DNA of 44,026 nt from Umezawaea sp039922235 (GCA_039922235.1 JBDSAJ010000443.1:1-44026), one strand, 5' to 3'; numbered from the stretch's first letter, positions 24,362-32,206 are shown. The notes: generated from the letters alone by a model not told the origin. Program-made: numbers and translations.

Positions 24362-25665
24362 GTCTTGGATCGCTTCAGCCGGGTTTCCACCTCACGGGCG
24401 CGGGCGCTCGGTGAACTGGTCAGGGTTTCCTTCAACTCGTCGTAGCGACGGGTCTGCTCGTCGGTGGCTGTGCCCGAGATGACGGCGACTTCGAGGTCGA
24501 CGAGTTCCGAGCGGAGTTTGACGGCCCGGTCCGAGTAGGGCGTTTCCAGGCCGAACAGTTCGGACAGGACGGCGTCGTCCCCGCTGCCGTAGACGACTCG
24601 CTCGTAGAGGTCTTCGTCCACTACTTGCGGGGCGGAGTTCTCCGAGGGACCCGGGAGGCGGATCAGACCGCCGGGGTCGGCGGCCTGGCAGACGTACGGG
24701 CTGTGGGTGGTGACGATGAACTGGATGTTGGGGAAGTGCGCCTTCAGCCAGCCGCCGATGGCCTTCTGCCACGAGACGTGCAGGTGCGCGTCGACCTCGT
24801 CGATGATGACCACACCGGGGGCGGTGATGCTCGTGCCGTCCGTGGTGAGTTCGCCATAGCACTCGTGGAGTTGCTTCACCAGGTCGACGACGAGTGCGAC
24901 CACCGAGCGGTAGCCGTCGCTCATCTCCTTCAGCGGGAATTGGTGTTCGCCGCTGAAGACCCAAAGACCGTCCGAGTCGACCCGGTCGATTCGGTAGTAG
25001 TCGGGTAGGAGACCATCACCGAGCAGGTTCAGGGCCGCTTGTTTGAGTTGTGCGGCTTCGGCGTGGCCTTCGAGTTCGCGAAGGTGCTGTCTGATCAGCC
25101 AGGTGACACCCTCGGCTAGGGAAGCGTCTTCGTAGAACAGACTGGTCAGCCTTGCCGTGGCACCCGGTTTCACCATAAGTCGTTGAACGTCGTTGGAGCC
25201 GCCTGCAAGGCGTCGAAATGGGCCGTACGCCGCGCAGAACCACCCTCGCGGATTCGGTTGCCATGGTCCGACATCCGCAGCGCTATCGATTGGGATCAAC
25301 AGAAAGGTTTGAGTTCCGCCGTGACTGGGGCCTTGATCTAGCCGCATCCAGCGAATTGAGGCATCCCATGGGCGGGTGATGTCGTGAGCTGTCGCGTTGC
25401 TATCCATCGTCGGGTCATCGTGCAGATGAACTGAAGCTGATCCATCTCCATGCCCCGTCGAGATCCAGTTCTCGAAATCGGGGGCCAGCACATCCGCTAC
25501 TCGTGTGCCGGCCACCGCCAAAGCGATGGCGCGCAACAGGGTGGTCTTGCCGGAGCCGTTGCGGCCGGCGATGACGGTCCAACCTGGCGAGCGCAACTTG
25601 AGGTCGACTTCGCGGGTGCCGTGGAACCCCTTGATGTTCCGCAACTTGACCTGCGAGATGTACAT
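24358..25665 (-). CDS. AAA family (SMC/OLD-like) ATPase, PtuA-like (Septu-like defence)
   Basis: A 435-residue ATPase. It opens with YISQVKLRNIKGFHG, typical of RecF/AAA_15-21 proteins; Walker A GRNGSGKTT at 34-42; an ABC-like signature KEMSDGYRSVVAL in the middle; Walker B GVVIIDEVDAHLH; and the switch His in FIVTTHSPYV. The C-terminus is a charged coiled coil (about 380-435). Such ATPases act with HNH partners in Septu systems (PtuA with PtuB) and sense phage infection. Start ATG 25665 has GGAGAGG just upstream. It lies 56 bp after a small unknown gene and probably shares its transcript. RecF-like repair ATPases are the alternative, but the HNH partner argues for defence. Confidence 0.85.
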   Translation of the reverse strand: MYISQVKLRNIKGFHGTREVDLKLRSPGWTVIAGRNGSGKTTLLRAIALAVAGTRVADVLAPDFENWISTGHGDGSASVHLHDDPTMDSNATAHDITRPWDASIRWMRLDQGPSHGGTQTFLLIPIDSAADVGPWQPNPRGWFCAAYGPFRRLAGGSNDVQRLMVKPGATARLTSLFYEDASLAEGVTWLIRQHLRELEGHAEAAQLKQAALNLLGDGLLPDYYRIDRVDSDGLWVFSGEHQFPLKEMSDGYRSVVALVVDLVKQLHECYGELTTDGTSITAPGVVIIDEVDAHLHVSWQKAIGGWLKAHFPNIQFIVTTHSPYVCQAADPGGLIRLPGPSENSAPQVVDEDLYERVVYGSGDDAVLSELFGLETPYSDRAVKLRSELVDLEVAVISGTATDEQTRRYDELKETLTSSPSARAREVETRLKRSKT

Positions 25666-25721
25666 GACCTCTCCGGATGCCGGTTGACGAGTCGGTTGTC
25701 GTTGACTCTAGTGGCGACCGT

Positions 25722-26009
25722 TCACAGTTCGCTGAGCTTGCCCAGCACGTCGGAGAGCGTGCCGTCGGTCAGCCAGGTGATCAGTGGAAGGCGGTCGTAG
25801 AGGGAGTCGGTCACGACTCGGGCCGCTTGGGCGTCTGTCGGGCTGCGGACGCGCAGGACATCCAGCCAGGGACCGTGCGCGCGGGAGTAGACCAGTTCCT
25901 CCAGGGTGTGCGGCGGGTCTGGGGAGTGCTTCGGCTGGAAGTGCCAGCCGTGGAGGACGTGCAGGTCTCGCAGGCGGTACATCTGGGCGAGTTCGTCAAG
26001 GGTGAACAT
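25722..26009 (-). CDS. Small hypothetical protein (95 residues) upstream of the Septu-like pair
   Basis: Not recognised. MFTLDELAQMYRLRDLHVLHGWHF at the start suggests a helix followed by a beta-strand; the middle has TLEELVYSRAHGPWLDVLRVRS and the end an amphipathic helix (LSDVLGKLSEL). No signal, membrane segment or Cys. It begins only 2 bp after the stop of the gene at 26012-26320, with weak ribosome site, so translation is probably coupled. It sits between that gene and the ATPase on the same strand and may be part of the same operon. Confidence 0.6.
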   Translation of the reverse strand: MFTLDELAQMYRLRDLHVLHGWHFQPKHSPDPPHTLEELVYSRAHGPWLDVLRVRSPTDAQAARVVTDSLYDRLPLITWLTDGTLSDVLGKLSEL

Positions 26010-26011
26010 CC

Positions 26012-26320
26012 CTATCGGCGGTTGAGCGCGTGACGCCCGTGGGTGGTGTCCTGCTGGAACAGGGCGATCTGGGCGTCCAGGAACACCCGGCACGGTGCGG
26101 TGCGCCGTCGCCACCAGCGGCCGGCGGTGCAGCGCTCGCAGTGGCCGTTCTCGTCCGGCAGGTGACCGGCGAACAGGGCTTTCAGCGCCTGGGTGATGCG
26201 CGGCATCTCGTCGCGGGCGACCACGAGCGCGTCGCGGTCGCAGCCCTGCTGGACGACGGCGTCCACCTGGCCCAGGTAGTCCCGCACCTTGCGGTGCAGT
26301 TCGTTGAACACGACGTCCAT
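26012..26320 (-). CDS. Small hypothetical protein with a Cys motif (102 residues), first gene of the minus-strand operon
   Basis: Not recognised. The N-terminal half is helical (NELHRKVRDYLGQVDAVVQQG, then ITQALKALFAGHLP); the centre has HCERCTAGRWWRRRTAPC, with two Cys two residues apart plus a third Cys, a possible metal site; the C-terminal part is helical (VFLDAQIALFQQD). ATG 26320 is preferred because the family-like helix begins there and GGGATGGGGAG precedes it; upstream frame is Arg/Pro-rich. A 62-bp nested hairpin lies directly upstream. Divergent from the XRE regulator, which could control it. Confidence 0.6.
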   Translation of the reverse strand: MDVVFNELHRKVRDYLGQVDAVVQQGCDRDALVVARDEMPRITQALKALFAGHLPDENGHCERCTAGRWWRRRTAPCRVFLDAQIALFQQDTTHGRHALNRR

Positions 26321-26341
26321 CTCCCCATCCCTTCGTCCGGG

Positions 26342-26403
26342 CCGGTGAGGTCGTGTGCGTGGCGCGCTTTGCGGGTGCCCTACCCGCGACACGACCCCAC
26401 CGG
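26342..26403 (-). promoter_or_regulatory. Large nested hairpin in the leader of the small-gene/Septu operon
   Basis: Outer arms 26342-26356 and 26389-26403 (CCGGTGAGGTCGTGT against its complement, one mismatch) enclose an inner perfect stem, GCGGGT (26371-26376) with ACCCGC (26382-26387). It starts 21 bp upstream of the 26320 start codon. It may be an RNA leader structure, an operator, or a terminator-like barrier. Confidence 0.5.
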
Positions 26404-26428
26404 CAGGACTCATAGTAGAAGGGTGCAT

Positions 26429-26461
26429 ATGTTCCTAGAAGGCCACGTAAGAGTGAACATG
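26429..26461. promoter_or_regulatory. Inverted repeat ahead of the XRE regulator
   Basis: ATGTTC (26429-26434) and GAACAT (26455-26460) are perfect inverted repeats 20 nt apart, each flanked outward by TGCA. A candidate XRE autoregulatory operator, about 55-85 bp before the start codon. Confidence 0.4.
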
Positions 26462-26513
26462 CATCCCTGTCGACGACGTTAGGGTGATCGCGTCCACGAG
26501 CGAGGAGAGATCG

Positions 26514-27380
26514 ATGACCGCGGTTCAGACCCGGCGCAAGCGCAAGCTCGGCCAGTTCCTCAACGTGCTGCGCAAGCGGTCGGGCAAGACCGAGGCGGAC
26601 TTTCACGCCCTGACCCGGAAAACCCAGTCTGCGTTGTCACGCATGGAGAACGGGTACATCATGCCGAGTTGGACGGAACTCGGTGCGCTGCTCGGCCTGT
26701 ACGGTGCGACGGATGCCGAACGCCTTGCGGCGCAAGGCATGTGGGAGGATGCGAAGCAGGACGGCACCCGTCTCGTCCACCCCGCCGCCTACACCCCGGA
26801 GGCGCGGACCTACGCACGCCAGGAGGCTGATGCTGCCGAGGTGCGGACCGTAGAGATGACGGTGGTGCCTGGTTTGTTGCAGACGCCCGAGTACGCGACG
26901 GCGGTTCGGCTGGGCGCGCACCGGTTCGCGAATCCGAGCATCGCGCTGGAGCAGATCGTGGCCGCTCGGCAGAGCCGCCAGCGGCGGCTGTCCGATGACG
27001 TTCCGCTCCGCCTCCACGCGTTGATCGACGAGGCCGCGCTGCGCAGGGTCGTCGGCGGACCGGAAGTCATGCGGGCCCAACTCCTGCACGTGCTGGCCAT
27101 GGCGAAGAGGGCCAACATCACCGTCCAGGTCGTTCCGTTCGGCGCGGGCTCCTACGGCTCCATGTCCGGTGGCGGCACCTTCATCCTCAGCTTCGACGAC
27201 GAGGTGGACCTGGAGGCCGTCTACCTGGAGTACAACGGTGGCGGCAAGTGGGTGGACAATGCCGATGACGTGCAGAAATTCATCCTGCACTTCAACGACA
27301 TGGCCAGCGAGGTCGCTCTGACGCCCAAGGAGTCGGCCGTGTTGGTCCGGACACTCGCGGACGCACTGAAGGACACATGA
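26514..27380 (+). CDS. XRE-family helix-turn-helix regulator with DUF5753 domain
   Basis: A 288-residue protein. Residues ~10-65 form the XRE helix-turn-helix (LGQFLNVLRKRSGKTEADF, QSALSRMENGYIMPSWTEL). The remainder is the DUF5753 domain with EMTVVPGLLQTPEYATAV and VQVVPFGAGSYGSMSGGGTFILSF, the two best conserved stretches. In actinomycetes such proteins are nearly always followed by a DUF397 gene, as here with a 4-bp overlap; the pairs influence development and secondary metabolism, and the small partner is thought to antagonise the regulator. ATG 26514 has GAGGAGAG eight bases upstream. Confidence 0.92.
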   Translation: MTAVQTRRKRKLGQFLNVLRKRSGKTEADFHALTRKTQSALSRMENGYIMPSWTELGALLGLYGATDAERLAAQGMWEDAKQDGTRLVHPAAYTPEARTYARQEADAAEVRTVEMTVVPGLLQTPEYATAVRLGAHRFANPSIALEQIVAARQSRQRRLSDDVPLRLHALIDEAALRRVVGGPEVMRAQLLHVLAMAKRANITVQVVPFGAGSYGSMSGGGTFILSFDDEVDLEAVYLEYNGGGKWVDNADDVQKFILHFNDMASEVALTPKESAVLVRTLADALKDT

Positions 27381-27556
27381 TCACTGAGCAGACGTGGCGC
27401 AAGAGCAGCTATTCCGGCAACGAGAACGCCTGTGTGGAGTTGGCCGTCGGCCAGATCACCGTCGGTGTTCGTGACAGCAAGCGACCTGACGGCCCGGCGT
27501 TGACGTTCGCGGCTGGGCCCTTCCGGGTCTTCCTGGCCGCCCTCACGCGGAGCTGA
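27377..27556 (+). CDS. DUF397 small protein
   Basis: A 59-residue protein whose ATG overlaps the regulator's TGA (ATGA). It has the DUF397 pattern WRKSSYSGNENACVELAV, then VRDSKRPDGPALTF and a short hydrophobic end PFRVFLAAL. Partner of the upstream XRE/DUF5753 protein; such small proteins are believed to modulate their regulator. Followed at once by a strong terminator. Confidence 0.9.
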   Translation: MITEQTWRKSSYSGNENACVELAVGQITVGVRDSKRPDGPALTFAAGPFRVFLAALTRS

Positions 27557-27565
27557 GGAAAAGCA

Positions 27566-27602
27566 CGGCGGGCCTCCATCTCGGGGGAAGGGAGGCCCGC
27601 CG
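27566..27602. terminator. Bidirectional terminator after the DUF397 gene
   Basis: Perfect 12-bp stem CGGCGGGCCTCC (27566-27577) with 27591-27602, 13-nt loop, between convergent stops at 27556 and 27608. Confidence 0.85.
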
Positions 27603-27607
27603 GGGTT

Positions 27608-29113
27608 CTAGTGCGTGCCCAGCACGCCGTCGACGCGGCGGGGGATGCCCAGCGGGTTGGCGTCCTTCAGCTCGTCGGGCAGGAGTTCGTCCGGCCAGGA
27701 CTGGTAGGTGACCGGGGCGATCCAGCGGCGGATGGAGGTGGCGCCGACCGAGGTGTGCAGCGGGTTCGTGGTCGACGGCCACGGGCCGCCGTGGTGCATG
27801 GCCCACGCCACCGCGACGCCGGTCGGCCAGCCGTTGAACACCAGACGTCCGGCGACCCGGCGGAGCGCCTCGGCGACTTGGCCTGCCAGCTCGTGCTCGG
27901 ACGGGTCGGCGTGCACCGTCCCCGTGAGAGTGCCCGGCAGCTTGGGCAGCACGGCCAGCAGGTCGGCCGGGTCGTCGTAGGTCACGACCAGGCCGGCGGG
28001 GCCGAAGTGCTCCTCGGTCAGCTTCTCCAGGTTGTCCGCGAAGGTCGCCAGCGAAACGGTGAACAGCCTGGGCGCGACGCTCCAGCCGTCGGCGGGCTGG
28101 TCGCCGGTGGACACCTCGGTCACCAGGTCGCCCGCCGCCATCGCGTCGGTGCTCGACCGGTAGGCGTCGCACATGCGCTCGTTCAGCATCGCGCCGCCGT
28201 GGCTCGCGGCCACGGCCTCACCGAGGGCGAGAACGAGCGCGGCCGGAGCGAACAGCAGGCCGGGATTGGTGCAGAACTGGCCGACGCCCATGGTGAGCGA
28301 CTGGGCGAACGCGGTCGCCAGTTCCTCGGGGCGCGCGGACGCGGCGTCCGGCAGGACGACCGCCGGGTTGACGCTGCCCAGCTCGCCGTAGAACGGGATG
28401 GGGTCCGGGCGGCCTTGGGCGATGTCGAACAGGGCCCGGCCGCCGCCGGTCGAGCCGGTGAAGCCGACCGCGCGGACGTTCGGGTGCTGGATGAGCGCGA
28501 CGCCGGCGTGCGTGCCGTAGACGATGTCGAACACGCCGTCGGGGGCGCCCGCGGACACCAGTGCGGCCTTCACGACGCGTGCGGTCTCGCGGGAGGTGCC
28601 GGGGTGTGCCGAGTGGGCCTTCACCACGACCGCGCAGCCGGACGCGAGCGCGGACGCGGTGTCGCCGCCCGCCACGGAGAACGCGAACGGGAAGTTCGAC
28701 GCGGAGAACACGGCGACCGTCCCTAGTGGACGGAGCACGCGGCGCAGGTTCGGCCGCGGCGGGATGAGGTCCGGGTTCGGCGAGTCGATCGTCGCCTCGA
28801 CGTAGCTGCCCTCGCGGAGCACCTCGCCGAAGAGCCGCAGCTGGTTCGTGGTGCGCTTCAGCTCGGTGGTCAGCCGGGGCGTGCCGAGCGCGGTCTCGCC
28901 GTCGGCGGTCGCGATCAGCAGTTCGGACTCGGCGTCCAGCGCGTCGGCGACGGCATCCAGCACCACCGCCCGGTCCGCCGCCGGGGTCGCCGACCAGACC
29001 TGGAACGCCGCGGCGGCGGCCGAAGCGATGCCGTCCACCTCGCTGTCCGTCGTCTTGGCGACGGGTTCGCCGATCGGCTCGCCGGTCCGGGGGTCGTAGC
29101 CCTGCACGATCAC
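27608..29113 (-). CDS. 2-oxoglutarate semialdehyde (2,5-dioxovalerate) dehydrogenase
   Basis: A 501-residue aldehyde dehydrogenase, last step of the oxidative uronate/glucarate route, producing 2-oxoglutarate with NAD(P)+. Catalytic Cys281 lies in GVGQFCTNPG, the general base Glu244 in FYGELGS, the oxyanion Asn140 in SASNFPFAF, and the cofactor Lys165 in VVVKAHSAHPG; the GFTGSTGGGR turn precedes them. The SASNFPFAFSVAGGDTASAL wording is that of KGSADH type III / dioxovalerate dehydrogenases rather than succinate-semialdehyde dehydrogenases. The GTG at 29113 overlaps the uronate dehydrogenase stop (GTGA) and has AAGGAGG upstream, so the longer open frame is not used. Confidence 0.92.
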   Translation of the reverse strand: MIVQGYDPRTGEPIGEPVAKTTDSEVDGIASAAAAAFQVWSATPAADRAVVLDAVADALDAESELLIATADGETALGTPRLTTELKRTTNQLRLFGEVLREGSYVEATIDSPNPDLIPPRPNLRRVLRPLGTVAVFSASNFPFAFSVAGGDTASALASGCAVVVKAHSAHPGTSRETARVVKAALVSAGAPDGVFDIVYGTHAGVALIQHPNVRAVGFTGSTGGGRALFDIAQGRPDPIPFYGELGSVNPAVVLPDAASARPEELATAFAQSLTMGVGQFCTNPGLLFAPAALVLALGEAVAASHGGAMLNERMCDAYRSSTDAMAAGDLVTEVSTGDQPADGWSVAPRLFTVSLATFADNLEKLTEEHFGPAGLVVTYDDPADLLAVLPKLPGTLTGTVHADPSEHELAGQVAEALRRVAGRLVFNGWPTGVAVAWAMHHGGPWPSTTNPLHTSVGATSIRRWIAPVTYQSWPDELLPDELKDANPLGIPRRVDGVLGTH

Positions 29114-29922
29114 TGACCTGCCTCCTTCACCGCGGTGTCGAAATCGGGGCCGCACCACGCGCCGCCCAGGTACTTCTGCGCCAACGACTCGGGGTCCGGT
29201 TCGGCCACGTCGGCCTCGAACGCCTCGGCGTCGTCCTTCGACTCGTAGCCCAGCGCGTAGGCCTCGTCGAGCGAGAACCAGCGCCGAGTGTTGTCGGATA
29301 CCCCCCACACGACGCGGAAACCGGGGTTCGGCGCGGCGATGCACGCCTCGAACAGCCGGGCCGCGTCGTCGGGGGAGAGCCACGTCGCGAGCATCCGCGC
29401 GTCCTTGGGCTTCTCGAAGCACGAGCCGATGCGGATGGCGATGACGTCCATGCCGTAGCGGTCGGCGTAGAGGCTGCCGAGCGCCTCCATCGCGACCTTG
29501 CTGACGCCGTAGTACGTGTCGGGCTTGGGGAACAGGTAGTCGTCGGCGTCGCCGTCGGAGCGCTGCACGTACCCGACCGCGTGGTTGGAACTGGCCAGCA
29601 GCACGCGCTTCACGCCCTGCCTGCGAGCCGCCTCCAGCACGACCTGCGTGCCGTTGACGTTCACGTCGAGGATCTGCGCCCACGGCTGCTCGAGGCTGTG
29701 CCCGCCGAGGTGGATCACGGCGTCGACGCCGGACATGGCCGCCTCCATCGCGGCCAGGTCGGTGACGGAAGCCCGTACCAGCTCCACGTTCTCGCCTTCG
29801 CCCGCCGCCGGGACCTCGGCGATGTCCAGCAGGCGCAGGACCCGGTCGCCCTCGGCTAGCCGGGGGCGCATCAGCGTGCCCAGCCCGCCGGCTGCGCCGG
29901 TGATCAGGATTCGTGCGGTCAC
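29110..29922 (-). CDS. udh: Uronate dehydrogenase
   Basis: A 270-residue NAD-dependent short-chain dehydrogenase that oxidises D-glucuronate or D-galacturonate at C1 to the aldarolactone. It shows GAAGGLG (residues 9-15), the DIAEV turn, active Ser111/112 in LLASSNHAVGY, Tyr138-x3-Lys142 in YYGVSK, and the substrate-site stretch IRIGSCFEKPKDARMLATW, characteristic of Udh and not of sugar-nucleotide epimerases. GTG 29922 is preceded by GGAGGGG at eight bases. It lies between the IclR regulator (34 bp) and the semialdehyde dehydrogenase (4-bp overlap). Confidence 0.93.
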   Translation of the reverse strand: MTARILITGAAGGLGTLMRPRLAEGDRVLRLLDIAEVPAAGEGENVELVRASVTDLAAMEAAMSGVDAVIHLGGHSLEQPWAQILDVNVNGTQVVLEAARRQGVKRVLLASSNHAVGYVQRSDGDADDYLFPKPDTYYGVSKVAMEALGSLYADRYGMDVIAIRIGSCFEKPKDARMLATWLSPDDAARLFEACIAAPNPGFRVVWGVSDNTRRWFSLDEAYALGYESKDDAEAFEADVAEPDPESLAQKYLGGAWCGPDFDTAVKEAGQ

Positions 29923-29956
29923 GGGTCGGACCCCTCCGGAGGTGCGTGGTGGATGG

Positions 29957-30739
29957 TCAGCGGCCGAACTGGCGGAGCAGTTCGGTGATCGTGCGGGCGG
30001 CGTCGAGCAGCGCGGCGATGACCTGCCGCTCGTGGTCCTCGTCGAGCCTGCCCAGCGGGACCGAGCAGCTCATGGCGTCGAGCACTGGGTTGCGGTAGGG
30101 CAGCGCGACGGCGAAGCAGCCCAGGCCGGGGGTGTTCTCCTCGCGCTCGTGGGCGTAGCCGATGTTCCGGAAGCCCGCGAGCTGGGCGTGCAGCGGGCCG
30201 CGTTCGATGACGGTGTTCGGCGTCAACGGCTTCAGCTCGGCGGGCAGCAGCGCGTCGACCTCCTCCGGGGTGCGGGTGGACAGCACCGCCTTGCCCAGCG
30301 AGGTGGAGTGCGCGGGCAGCCTGCGGCCGACCCTGGAGACGACCCGCAGGTGGTGCTCGGACTCGCGGCTGGCGAGGTAGACCACGTCGGCGCCGTCGAG
30401 GCGGGCGAGGTGGACGGTCTCGTTGACGGTCTGCCGGACCTGCTCCATGACCCGGATCGCGGCGCGCACGACGGGGTCGTGGTCGAGGTACGAGGTGCCG
30501 ACGAGCAGCGCGCGCACGCCGATGCCGTACGTCCCCCGATCGGGTTCGACCTCGACCCAGCCCCGGTTCACCAGCGTCTGCAACAGCATGTAGAGGCTGG
30601 ACTTGGGGTAGCTGAGTTCGCGGTGCAGCTCGGTGAGGGTCAACCGGCGGTCGGATGCCGAGAGGACTTCCAGCAGCTCAACGGTCCGGTCGGCGGATTT
30701 CACCGCCCCAGGGCGGGTGGGCGTTACGGCCTCGGTCAC
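29957..30739 (-). CDS. IclR-family transcriptional regulator of the uronate/glucarate locus
   Basis: A 260-residue regulator: winged helix at about 12-70 (RTVELLEVLSASDRRLTL, LHRELSYPKSSLYMLLQTLV) and a C-terminal GAF-like effector domain with GRRLPAHSTSLGKAVLS and the late GLGCFAVALPYRNP motif. IclR proteins often sense small organic acids; a uronate, aldarate or pathway keto-acid is the likely ligand here by context. GTG 30739 is chosen because GGAGGACC ends five bases upstream. It heads the leftward operon and faces the rightward one, with a promoter and operator-like repeats between. Confidence 0.9.
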   Translation of the reverse strand: MTEAVTPTRPGAVKSADRTVELLEVLSASDRRLTLTELHRELSYPKSSLYMLLQTLVNRGWVEVEPDRGTYGIGVRALLVGTSYLDHDPVVRAAIRVMEQVRQTVNETVHLARLDGADVVYLASRESEHHLRVVSRVGRRLPAHSTSLGKAVLSTRTPEEVDALLPAELKPLTPNTVIERGPLHAQLAGFRNIGYAHEREENTPGLGCFAVALPYRNPVLDAMSCSVPLGRLDEDHERQVIAALLDAARTITELLRQFGR

Positions 30740-30774
30740 CAGGTCCTCCAGGGAAACACTCCGGCAACACGCAC

Positions 30775-30804
30775 TTGACACGTTGCTGTGCTGATTCTTA
30801 CAGT
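30775..30804 (+). promoter_or_regulatory. Sigma-70-type promoter of the glucarate import/catabolic operon
   Basis: Consensus -35 TTGACA (30775-30780) and -10 TACAGT (30799-30804), 18 bp apart, placed 62 bp ahead of the binding-protein start. One of the clearest housekeeping promoters in the window. Confidence 0.7.
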
Positions 30805-30815
30805 CCGGGCATCAG

Positions 30816-30850
30816 GTTCACAAGTACGACTCCGTTTCACGGATGTGAAC
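30816..30850. promoter_or_regulatory. Operator-like repeats for the IclR regulator
   Basis: GTTCACA (30816-30822) faces TGTGAAC (30844-30850) 21 nt apart, and TTCAC-GGAT-GTGAA (30836-30849) forms a tighter palindrome that reuses the right arm. They lie just downstream of the predicted transcription start, where a bound repressor would block elongation. Confidence 0.5.
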
Positions 30851-30865
30851 AATGAGGAGAACCGA

Positions 30866-32206
30866 ATGCGCCGTTCCCGGCCTGCCACCGCGACTGTCGC
30901 GCTGGTCGCTGTGGGTGCAGTGCTCACAGGATGCGGCTCGTCCGCTACGTCCACCGGGAGCGGCGCTCCCGGTGCGGCACAGGACCCGAACGCCCCGTTC
31001 GAGGTCTGGACCCGAAGCACGGAGGCCACCGCGAAGGTCTACGAGAAAATCTTCTCCGACTTCGAGGCCAAAACCGGTGTCAAGGTCGACTACAAGCCAA
31101 TTTTCGCGGACTTCGACAAGCAGATCCAGCAGCGCGCGGCAGCGAAGGACCTGCCTGACCTGGTCGTCACCGACACCGGCTCGCTGGGCGTGTTCACCTC
31201 GCAGGGCCTGGTCGGCGAGATCGACAAGGGCGGCATCGCGGGTGGCGGCGACGTCGTCGAGCGCGCCTGGAACAACGGCAAGGCCTCCGACGGCAAGTAC
31301 TACGCCATCCCGTTCTCCACACAGGCGATGGTCACGCTGATCCGCAAGGACTGGCGCGAGAAGCTGGGCAAGCCCGTGCCGAAGACGTGGGACGAGCTGG
31401 CGGACCTGGCGACGGCGTTCACCAAGGACGACCCGGACGGCAACGGCGCGGCCGACACGTACGGGATGCTGGTGCCCGGCACCACCGACCGCGGCTACCT
31501 CGGCTGGTGGGCGTCGAGCTTCATCTGGCAGGGCGGCGGCGAGATCCTCAAGCAGGACGGCGACCGGTTCTCCGTCGCGGTCGACTCCCCGGAGACGGTG
31601 AAGTCGGTGGAGTACCTGGAGAAGATGTTCTGCGGCGACCCCAAGGTCGTCCAGCCGGGCGCCCTCACGACCGGCACGAACGACGCGCACGCGTTCTTCG
31701 AGACCGGCAAGACCGGCATCTACGTGACCGGCCCGTACATGTTCGGCCGGTTCGACAAGAACCTCGGCAAGGACAAGTACGAGGTCATCTCGGCCCCCAA
31801 GGGCCCGGCGGGCGACACCGTGCTCGGCGAGGGCGAGAACATCTACCTGATGGCGGGCTCGCCGCGGGCGGACGCGCAGAAGAAGCTGGCCGAGTACCTG
31901 ATCAGCGCCGAGGCGCAGCAGGCGGGCATGAAGGGCGACCCGACCCCCGTGGTCCGGCTCCCCGTCAACAGCAAGGTCGACGTCAAGGCCGTCTACAACG
32001 ACCCGCGCTGGGAGACCACCGCGAAGGTCTACGCCGACAGCGCCCGGCCGTTCTCCAGCGTGCCGAACTTCCAGCCGTTCCGGCAGCAGTTCTCCGAGAC
32101 CCTCAACTCCGTCTTCTCGACGTGCGGCAAGGACGTCAAGGGTGACCTCGGCAAGCTGGCCGACACCCTCAAGAAGGAGCTGCAAACCCAAGGGATGTCG
32201 AAGTGA
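30866..32206 (+). CDS. ABC sugar transporter substrate-binding lipoprotein
   Basis: A 446-residue family 1 extracellular binding protein. The signal MRRSRPATATVALVAVGAVL ends in the lipobox LTGC. The mature part shows the usual fold landmarks: FEVWTRSTEATAKVYEKIF, VKVDYKPIFADF, DLPDLVVTDTGSLG, YYAIPFSTQAMVTLIRKD, KTWDELADLATAF, GKTGIYVTGPYMFG and EAQQAG. It captures the substrate at the cell surface for the two permeases encoded next. A uronate, aldarate or an oligosaccharide containing them is the probable ligand, from context only. ATG 30866 has GAGGAGA eight bases upstream. Confidence 0.92.
   Translation: MRRSRPATATVALVAVGAVLTGCGSSATSTGSGAPGAAQDPNAPFEVWTRSTEATAKVYEKIFSDFEAKTGVKVDYKPIFADFDKQIQQRAAAKDLPDLVVTDTGSLGVFTSQGLVGEIDKGGIAGGGDVVERAWNNGKASDGKYYAIPFSTQAMVTLIRKDWREKLGKPVPKTWDELADLATAFTKDDPDGNGAADTYGMLVPGTTDRGYLGWWASSFIWQGGGEILKQDGDRFSVAVDSPETVKSVEYLEKMFCGDPKVVQPGALTTGTNDAHAFFETGKTGIYVTGPYMFGRFDKNLGKDKYEVISAPKGPAGDTVLGEGENIYLMAGSPRADAQKKLAEYLISAEAQQAGMKGDPTPVVRLPVNSKVDVKAVYNDPRWETTAKVYADSARPFSSVPNFQPFRQQFSETLNSVFSTCGKDVKGDLGKLADTLKKELQTQGMSK

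Noticed and set aside
23636..25665. A retron with PtuAB effectors
   Set aside because: No reverse transcriptase gene is found anywhere nearby, and the adjacent hairpin is not a recognisable msr-msd.
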